Source of the DNA: Aminomonas paucivorans DSM 12260
GTDB lineage: Bacteria; Synergistota; Synergistia; Synergistales; Synergistaceae
Direction: 5' to 3'
Assembly (NCBI RefSeq): GCF_000165795.1
Contig: NZ_CM001022.1
Location: 806,001-870,000, forward strand
Length of the DNA stretch: 64,000 bases
A program made the translations under genes and the position numbers. The notes under the pieces were generated by a model. The model did not search any database. It was given only the letters and a program-made list of their open reading frames with translations, and was not told where the DNA came from. This document shows positions 59,277 through 64,000 of this stretch, piece by piece. Numbering within the stretch: position 1 is the stretch's first letter; the number at the start of each line of letters is the position of its first letter.

Positions 59277-59633
59277 ATGATCGATCCGCGCATTGCCTTG
59301 ATCGAGAAGAGGTACCACAAGGCCGAGCCGACCCCGCCGTTTCGCGCCGGGGACACCGTGAAGGTGCACGTGAAGGTCCGGGAGGGCAACCGGGAGCGCA
59401 TCCAGCTGTTCGAAGGCGTGGTCATCGGACGGCAGCACGGGGGACTGAGGGAGAACTTCATCGTCCGGAAGATCTCCAACGGCGTGGGGGTGGAGAGGAT
59501 CTTCCCGATCCACTGCCCCAGCATCGACAAGATCGAGGTGGTCCGGCTGGGCAAGGTGCGCCGCGCCAAGCTGTACTACCTGCGCAAGCTCTCCGGCAAG
59601 GCGGCCCGCATCAAGGAGCGCCGGGAGGCTTAG
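59277..59633 (+). CDS. rplS: 50S ribosomal protein L19
   Basis: 118 residues. L19 marks: [56 protein letters not shown] and [20 protein letters not shown]. Last gene of the ylxM-rplS operon; GAGGGAG site upstream. Confidence 0.97.
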   Translation: MIDPRIALIEKRYHKAEPTPPFRAGDTVKVHVKVREGNRERIQLFEGVVIGRQHGGLRENFIVRKISNGVGVERIFPIHCPSIDKIEVVRLGKVRRAKLYYLRKLSGKAARIKERREA

Positions 59634-59646
59634 GACGGCTCCTCGG

Positions 59647-59675
59647 TTGACGGGGCGCAGGTCCTGACGTAGAAT
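59647..59675 (+). promoter_or_regulatory. Promoter of tRNA-Leu
   Basis: TTGACG (59647-59652), 17-base spacer, TAGAAT (59670-59675), 12 bases ahead of the tRNA. Confidence 0.85.
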
Positions 59676-59687
59676 AACCCTCGCAGT

Positions 59688-59772
59688 GCCGGGGTGGTGG
59701 AACTGGTAGACACGCACGTTTGAGGGGCGTGTGGGGAAACCCGTACGAGTTCGAGTCTCGTCCTCGGCACCA
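59688..59772 (+). tRNA. tRNA-Leu (GAG)
   Basis: GCCGGGG acceptor pairs with CCTCGGC (one G-U). D-arm GTGGAACTGGTAGACACGC, anticodon loop TTGAGGG giving GAG, long class II variable arm, T-loop GTTCGAGTC, and the 3' CCA is encoded. It closely resembles E. coli tRNA-Leu(GAG). Confidence 0.95.
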
Positions 59773-59808
59773 TTTTTGAAGAACACCCCTTCGGGGGTCG
59801 AACGAGAT

Positions 59809-59850
59809 ACGGAGGTCCTCTCCTGATGGGGAGGGCCTCCGTGTTTTTTT
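59809..59850 (+). terminator. Terminator after tRNA-Leu
   Basis: ACGGAGGTCCTCTCC pairs with GGGGAGGGCCTCCGT around TGAT, then GTTTTTTT. Confidence 0.85.
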
Positions 59851-59894
59851 CTCCTGCGCTAGGATGGGGAAGACGGGAAGGGGGAGAGGTCGCC

Positions 59895-60359
59895 ATGAGA
59901 CTGTATCTGCTGCGGCACGGAGAGGCTCTGGAGGCGGAGGTGCACCCGGACCGTCCCCTGTCCCCGGCGGGGGAGGCCCAGGCGGACCGGATGGGGCGGT
60001 TCCTCGCCCGTCTGGGGGTCGACCCGGGCACGTTCTGGTGCAGCCCCAAGCTTCGGGCGCTCCAGACCGCCGAGCGCGTGGGGGCCGCCCTGGGAGGGAG
60101 GGTCCCGGAGACGAGATCCGGCCTGCGCCCGGGGGACGACCCCGCTGCCCTGGAGGAGGAGCTGGCGACCCTGTCCGGGACGGGGCTGCTGGTGTCCCAC
60201 CTGCCCCTCCTCCCTCGCCTGGCGTCCCTGCTCCTCACGGGAAGAGAGGGGCGCCTGGACCTCCTCCTGCCCCCCGCCGCCCTGGCGGTCCTGGAACGGG
60301 AGGGCCGGGGCGGGTGGAGGCTGGAACTCTTGGTCTCCCCTCGGCACCTGGAGCCCTAG
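59895..60359 (+). CDS. SixA-like histidine phosphatase
   Basis: 154 residues from ATG 59895 (GGGGGAGAGG upstream). Phosphoglycerate-mutase superfamily RHG motif (YLLRHGEALEAE, about 4-15), SPKLRALQTAE and a second catalytic histidine in LLVSHLPLLPRL. Length and the HGEA motif fit SixA, which removes phosphate from histidine residues. Its stop overlaps the convergent paaK stop by 3 bases. Confidence 0.88.
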   Translation: MRLYLLRHGEALEAEVHPDRPLSPAGEAQADRMGRFLARLGVDPGTFWCSPKLRALQTAERVGAALGGRVPETRSGLRPGDDPAALEEELATLSGTGLLVSHLPLLPRLASLLLTGREGRLDLLLPPAALAVLEREGRGGWRLELLVSPRHLEP

Positions 60360-61633
60360 CGGGTGATGGCGGGGGCGGGGGCCTGCACCACCCGCTTCGC
60401 CTTGCCCTCGAACCGGGGGAGCTTCCCCGGGCTCAACGGCTCGAAGTCGATGCGGATCCCCAGACGCTCCTGGAGGCGCTTGGAGGCCCGACGGGCCAGG
60501 GCGTCGGAGGCGGCGTCGGGGACCTCGGGCATCCGCTCGCACCGCACCACCAGGTTCTGCATGCCCTCGTGGGTCCACACCTCCATCTGGTAGTTCCCCG
60601 AGAGTCCCTCCACGGAGAGGAGGGCCGCCTCCACCTGGGAGGGGAACACGTTGACCCCCCGGAGGATGAGCATGTCGTCGCTTCGCCCCTGGATGCGCTC
60701 GATCCGGGGACCCTCCGTGCCGCAGGGACAGGGGGCCGTCAGGAGCCGGGTGAGGTCCCGGGTGCGGTAGCGGATCACCGGGAAGGCCTCCTTGTGCAGG
60801 GAGGTGAGCACCAGCTCCCCCATCTCCCCGGGGGCCACGGGGCGGCCCGTGACGGGGTCGATGACCTCCGCCAGGAAGGAGTCCGGGTGCAGGTGCAGCC
60901 CGTTCTGATGGGGGCACTCCATGGCCACCCCCGGTCCCATGGCTTCGGAGAGGCCGTAGACGTCCAGGGCCGTAATGCCCAGGCGGTCCTCGATCTGCCG
61001 TCGCAGCCCCTCGGACCAGGGCTCCGCCCCGAAGATCCCCACCCGCAGGGGAGTGGGGCCGCCCCCGGACTCCTCCCAGGTCTCCGCCAGCTTCAGGGCG
61101 TAGGAGGGGGTGCAGGCCAGCACCGTCACGTCCAGGTCCTTCATCAGCTTGATCTGACGCTCCGAGAATCCCCCGGAGGCGGGAACCACCGATGCCCCCA
61201 GGCGCTCCGCCCCCCCGTGCAGTCCCAACCCTCCGGTGAAGAGGCCGTATCCGTAGGCCACCTGCACCGTGTCCTCCCGGCGTACCCCCGCCAGATGCAG
61301 GCACCAGGCCATGTAGCCCGACCAGGCGTCCAGATCCGAGGCGGTGTAGGCCACCACCGTGGGGTTCCCCGTGGTGCCCGAGGTGGCGTGGAAGCGCACC
61401 AGGTCGGCCCGGTCGCACCCCAGCCACCCCAGGGGGTAGTGCTCCTGCAGGTCCTGCTTGGTGGTGAAGGGAAAGGCGGACAGGGCTTCCAGGGAGTCCA
61501 GATCCCGCCAGGAAAGCCCCGCGTCCCGCACCTTCCGGGCATAGGGGTGGTCCCGCTCCTCCAACAGGCGGAGCCGTTGCCGGGTGCGTTCCAGGGCGGT
61601 TGCGGTTTGGTTTGGGGTCCGATTCGTGTTCAT
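60356..61633 (-). CDS. paaK: Phenylacetate-CoA ligase
   Basis: 425 residues. ATG 61633 with AAGGAGG 7 bases upstream; a longer frame was rejected. Adenylate-forming enzyme: FPFTTKQDLQEHYPLGW, HATSGTTGNPTVV (ATP motif), VPASGGFSERQIKLM, DVYGLSEAMGPGVAMEC, HPDSFLAEVIDPVTG, YRTRDLT and SDDMLILRGVNVFPSQVE. It makes phenylacetyl-CoA (or an indole/aryl-acetyl-CoA) with ATP. In amino acid fermenters it is linked to 2-oxoacid oxidoreductases and can also run toward ATP formation. A leader ORF and an intrinsic terminator precede it. Confidence 0.93.
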   Translation of the reverse strand: MNTNRTPNQTATALERTRQRLRLLEERDHPYARKVRDAGLSWRDLDSLEALSAFPFTTKQDLQEHYPLGWLGCDRADLVRFHATSGTTGNPTVVAYTASDLDAWSGYMAWCLHLAGVRREDTVQVAYGYGLFTGGLGLHGGAERLGASVVPASGGFSERQIKLMKDLDVTVLACTPSYALKLAETWEESGGGPTPLRVGIFGAEPWSEGLRRQIEDRLGITALDVYGLSEAMGPGVAMECPHQNGLHLHPDSFLAEVIDPVTGRPVAPGEMGELVLTSLHKEAFPVIRYRTRDLTRLLTAPCPCGTEGPRIERIQGRSDDMLILRGVNVFPSQVEAALLSVEGLSGNYQMEVWTHEGMQNLVVRCERMPEVPDAASDALARRASKRLQERLGIRIDFEPLSPGKLPRFEGKAKRVVQAPAPAITR

Positions 61634-61663
61634 GAGGATGCCTCCTTCGCTGGGATGGGGTAT

Positions 61664-61708
61664 AAAAAAAGGGCAGGGGCCCCTTGATGGTTCCAAGGGG
61701 CCCCTGCC
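61664..61708 (-). terminator. Intrinsic terminator in the paaK leader
   Basis: Read on the minus strand: GGCAGGGGCCCCTTG pairs with CAAGGGGCCCCTGCC and is followed by TTTTTTTATA. It stands between the leader ORF and the paaK ribosome site. Confidence 0.9.
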
Positions 61709-61738
61709 TCGATGACCGGATCGTGCGCGCAAGCGATG

Positions 61739-61828
61739 CTAGGCGCAGGCCCGCCGAGGGGGACCCGCGCTGGTAAAGGAGAACACCGTCATGGAAACGA
61801 GGTGGTTCTGTGCCGCCGTCGAGATCAT
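61739..61828 (-). CDS. Candidate leader peptide, 29 residues
   Basis: ATG at 61828 with a perfect AAAGGAGG site; product MISTAAQNHLVSMTVFSFT followed by SAGPPRRACA and stop. It lies between a promoter (61865-61894) and the terminator (61664-61708) upstream of paaK, the classical layout of a transcription-attenuation leader. Two Phe codons lie close together, which would be a modest aromatic-amino-acid sensor; it could also be a small gene of its own. Confidence 0.55.
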   Translation of the reverse strand: MISTAAQNHLVSMTVFSFTSAGPPRRACA

Positions 61829-61864
61829 GCCTGTGCCTCCTTTCGTTCGCATCGGTTGAAGAGG

Positions 61865-61894
61865 TTTCTACCACAGGATGCCCCTCCCCGTCAA
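61865..61894 (-). promoter_or_regulatory. Promoter for the paaK leader
   Basis: On the minus strand TTGACG (61894-61889), 18-base spacer, TAGAAA (61870-61865). It lies upstream of the start of the divergent acetyltransferase gene. Confidence 0.6.
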
Positions 61895-61922
61895 TCCGGG
61901 GAGCCCAAAGGAGGTCTTTCCC

Positions 61923-62528
61923 GTGTCACCCCAAGACAGTCCGAAGCCCTTCCCTGTCCTGGTTACCCCCCGCCTCGTCCTGCGTTCCCTGTGTGCCGAG
62001 GACGCCCCGGCCCTGCACCGGGTGTGGACCGAGCCGGCGGTGACGGAGTACCTGGTCCTGACGCCCTTTTCGTCCCTGGGGGAGACGGAGGGGATGATGC
62101 GCATCCTCACGGACCTCTGGCCCTTCGGGCAGGGGGTTCGTTGGGTCCTGGAAGAGGAGGGCCGGGTCCTGGGGACCTGCGGGTTCCACAACCTGGCGCC
62201 GGAGCACCGGAGAGCGGAGGTGGGGTACGAGATGGCCTCCGAGGCCTGGGGCCGGGGGCTCATGTCCGAGGCCCTGTCCGCCGTCCTGGAGTTCGGTTTC
62301 GGGACCCTGGGGTTCCATCGGGTGGAGGCCTTCGTGAACCGGGGAAACCGGCGCTCCGAGGCCCTGCTGGGGCGGCTGGGGTTCCACCACGACGGGTGTC
62401 TCCGGGACTACGAGTTCTCCCGGGGGGGCTTCGTGGACCAGGAGTGCCACTCCCTCCTCGACCGGGAGTGGGGAGAGGGCAGGGGGGCTTTGTTGCCCTC
62501 TTCCCTTCGATGTGGTAGCGTGGTGTAA
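61923..62528 (+). CDS. RimJ/RimL-type GNAT acetyltransferase
   Basis: 201 residues from GTG 61923 (AAAGGAGGT 7 bases upstream; an ATG at 61878 lacks a site). The family start VTPRLVLRSLCAEDAPALHR is typical of RimJ/RimL proteins, followed by WVLEEEGRVLGTCGFHNLAP, AEVGYEMASEAWGRGLMSEA (acetyl-CoA loop) and RVEAFVNRGNRRSEALLGRLGF. Probably acetylates a protein N-terminus or an amino-sugar/antibiotic substrate. Divergent from the paaK leader. Confidence 0.9.
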   Translation: MSPQDSPKPFPVLVTPRLVLRSLCAEDAPALHRVWTEPAVTEYLVLTPFSSLGETEGMMRILTDLWPFGQGVRWVLEEEGRVLGTCGFHNLAPEHRRAEVGYEMASEAWGRGLMSEALSAVLEFGFGTLGFHRVEAFVNRGNRRSEALLGRLGFHHDGCLRDYEFSRGGFVDQECHSLLDREWGEGRGALLPSSLRCGSVV

Positions 62529-62543
62529 CCGGAGGTGAGGGCC

Positions 62544-63470
62544 ATGGACGTGGCTTCCGTTTCTGCCATCCCCGAAAGACCCGCAGCCCCTCCCACCCGC
62601 GTCGCCGGGGGGAGCCGGGCCCCCGTGGTCTCCCCGGAGGACTCGGGGCTTTCCGGGGCGGAACGCCAGGCCGTGGCGCGGCTTCGCCGCAACGAGGCCC
62701 TCATCCGGGCCCAGGAATCGGACCTGCGCGCCCGGGGAGGGGACTGTGTCCGCTCGGTGCGGTATGTCTACGCCGTGGGCCCCGACGGGAACCGCTACGT
62801 CGCCGCCGCGGAGGTGCGCCTGGAAGGTCCCGAGGAAGCGCTGCGCGACCTGGGGGAGTCCGGGGGCGCCGTGGCCTCGGGGGTGCGGGTGGACTCCAGA
62901 AAGACCGACGCCGCCGAAGACGCCCGGGACGAAAAGCCCTCCGGCTCCTCCTCGAATCGCGCCTCCGCCTCCGTGGATCGGAAGGCCACGTCTCCCTACG
63001 CCCAGACCCCGGAGACCCAGCGGGCCATCCGGGAGCTGGAGCGCATCGACCGGGAGGTGCGGGCCCACGAGGCGGCCCACCGGGCCGCCGGGGGAGCCTA
63101 CGCCGGGGCGGCCACCTTCGGGTACGTCCAGGGGCCCGACGGGCGCAGCTACGCCGTGTCCGGAGAGGTGCCCATCCACGCCCCCGCCGGGGACACCCCG
63201 GAGGAGACCGCCCGGATCCTCTCCCAGGTCCGGGCCGCCGCCCTGGCCCCGGGAGACCCTTCCGGTCCCGACATGGCCGTGGCCGCCTCCGCCGCAGCGG
63301 GCATCGCCGCAGCCCAGGCCGAACTGGCCTCCAAGAGGGCCGAGGAGGCCTACGCTCCCCAGCAGGTCTTCTCCGCCCGCCGGGAGGAGCCCTCGGGTTC
63401 GACGATCCCCCTTCTCGCCCCCACGGAAACCCCTGCCTCGGAAGACGAAGGGCTCGGATGGGTCGCGTGA
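62544..63470 (+). CDS. SprA-like putative metalloprotease with degenerate duplicate
   Basis: 308 residues (GGAGGTGA upstream). The central part holds H175-E-A-A-H179 in VRAHEAAHRAAGGAYAGAAT and GYVQGPDGRSYAVSGEVPI, the hallmark of the SprA-related/CJM1_0395 family of putative metalloproteases (PF12118). An upstream copy, IRAQESDLRARGG then YAVGPDGNRYVAAAEVRL, aligns with it but has Q57 and L61 where the histidines should be, so it is a dead duplicate. Ala/Ser/Pro-rich linkers separate the parts, and there is no signal peptide. The function of the family is unknown. Confidence 0.82.
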   Translation: MDVASVSAIPERPAAPPTRVAGGSRAPVVSPEDSGLSGAERQAVARLRRNEALIRAQESDLRARGGDCVRSVRYVYAVGPDGNRYVAAAEVRLEGPEEALRDLGESGGAVASGVRVDSRKTDAAEDARDEKPSGSSSNRASASVDRKATSPYAQTPETQRAIRELERIDREVRAHEAAHRAAGGAYAGAATFGYVQGPDGRSYAVSGEVPIHAPAGDTPEETARILSQVRAAALAPGDPSGPDMAVAASAAAGIAAAQAELASKRAEEAYAPQQVFSARREEPSGSTIPLLAPTETPASEDEGLGWVA

Positions 63471-64000
63471 CCCGCAGCCCGGCCCTCCCCTCCCGGGGAG
63501 CCCCTGCCGATCCCTCCCGCTTCCTGCCCACCAGCCCCGGGGAGATGGCCGCCCGGGGCTGGGATCGTCCGGACTTCCTGTTGGTCTCCGGGGACGCTTA
63601 CGTGGACCACTCCAGCTTCGGCCCCGCCGTGGTGGGGCGGTTCCTGGAGTCCCTGGGCTTCCGGGTGGCCCTGCTTCCCCAGCCGGACTGGCACACCCCG
63701 GAGCCCTTCGCCTCCCTGGGGCGTCCCCGCCTGGCGGCGCTGGTGACGGCGGGGAACCTGGACTCCCTGGTGTGCCACTTCACCGCCGAGAAGAAGCGCC
63801 GCCGCCGGGACGAGTTCTCTCCGGGGGGAGAGCCGGGGCACCGCCCCGATCGGGCCACCCTGGTGTACTGCAACCGGATCCGGGAGCTGTGGAAGGACCT
63901 GCCCCTGATCGTGGGAGGCATCGAGGCGAGCCTGCGCCGCCTGGCCCACTACGACTACTGGTCCGACGAGGTGCGTCGGTCCCTGCTGGTGGACTGCCGG
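63458..64000 (+). CDS. YgiQ family radical SAM protein, N-terminal part
   Basis: 181 codons, running past the window end. ATG 63458 overlaps the previous gene by 13 bases. It matches the YgiQ/UPF0313 N-terminus: RFLPTSPGEMAARGWDRPDF, LLVSGDAYVDHSSFGPAVVG, GFRVALLPQPDW, LVTAGNLDSLVCHFTAEKKR, RPDRATLVYCNRIRELW and IVGGIEASLRRLAHYDYWSD. The radical SAM cysteine motif would lie beyond the window. Product function unproven. Confidence 0.92.
   Translation, partial: MGRVTRSPALPSRGAPADPSRFLPTSPGEMAARGWDRPDFLLVSGDAYVDHSSFGPAVVGRFLESLGFRVALLPQPDWHTPEPFASLGRPRLAALVTAGNLDSLVCHFTAEKKRRRRDEFSPGGEPGHRPDRATLVYCNRIRELWKDLPLIVGGIEASLRRLAHYDYWSDEVRRSLLVDCR

Noticed and set aside
1-64000. Search by eye for CRISPR arrays, insertion sequences, prophage genes or integrase/att sites.
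   Set aside because: No regular spaced repeats, transposase or phage proteins were seen; the only large repeat is the chemoreceptor duplication.

Overview
The window is a GC-rich, densely packed chromosomal segment of an anaerobic, amino-acid-fermenting bacterium with a Gram-negative type envelope. The gene set fits the phylum Synergistota, but that is inference: there is no rRNA or other decisive marker. Supporting content is pyruvate:ferredoxin oxidoreductase, a glycyl radical hydroxyproline dehydratase with its activase, a biotin-less carboxytransferase subunit, phenylacetate-CoA ligase, methionine and branched-chain amino acid ABC transporters, a TRAP transporter and several chemoreceptors. 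No insertion sequences, prophage, CRISPR array or rRNA were seen. Many genes overlap by 1-4 bases (ATGA junctions), and most unit ends carry long GC-rich hairpins.

Layout. 1-1260: end of a methionine ABC transporter (metI end, metQ). 1273-5313: TetR regulator, HlyD-type adaptor and two ABC-2 permeases without an ATPase. 5288-5758: candidate small RNA and a 54-residue ORF. 5810-12129: B3/B4 protein, chemoreceptor, response regulator and a PAS-rich hybrid kinase. 12144-12953: FMN riboswitch and ribB. 13036-15873: secreted protein, then an operon of cyclase, YbaK-thioredoxin fusion and zincin. 15917-19801: two tandem chemoreceptors with a C-terminal solute-binding domain. 19972-26756: degenerate HD-GYP protein, CBS pyrophosphatase, YjbQ, an acetyltransferase, a manganese riboswitch with mntP, and two secreted proteins.

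27072-35670: TRAP transporter, small membrane protein, GntR regulator, glycyl radical activase and a HypD-like dehydratase. The two promoters of this locus share the same operator sequence. The genes together suggest regulated uptake and dehydration of trans-4-hydroxyproline. 35750-39582: a secreted four-repeat protein and a secreted FAD oxidoreductase. 39608-44948: nifJ and a carboxytransferase, central pyruvate and oxaloacetate metabolism. 45129-51026: small membrane protein, FCD regulator with a palindromic operator, and a full Liv amino acid ABC transporter. 51118-54938: gpmA, a MalY-type lyase, an FAH-family protein and two small Cys/His-rich proteins.

55031-59633: housekeeping operon ylxM-ffh-rpsP-khpA-rimM-trmD-rplS (trmD fused to a second methyltransferase domain), followed by tRNA-Leu(GAG). 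59895-64000: SixA-like phosphatase, phenylacetate-CoA ligase behind a leader peptide and terminator, an acetyltransferase, a SprA-like HExxH protein with internal duplication, and the start of a YgiQ-type radical SAM protein.

Strongest candidates for new biology: the chemoreceptors with an apparently cytoplasmic solute-binding domain, one of them carrying a compensated double frameshift in its signalling tip; the shared GATAT-N5-ATATC operator of the hydroxyproline locus; the leader peptide/terminator ahead of paaK; the autonomous small RNA at 5322-5417; and the YbaK-thioredoxin fusion. All domain assignments were made by eye from sequence; no database search was run.
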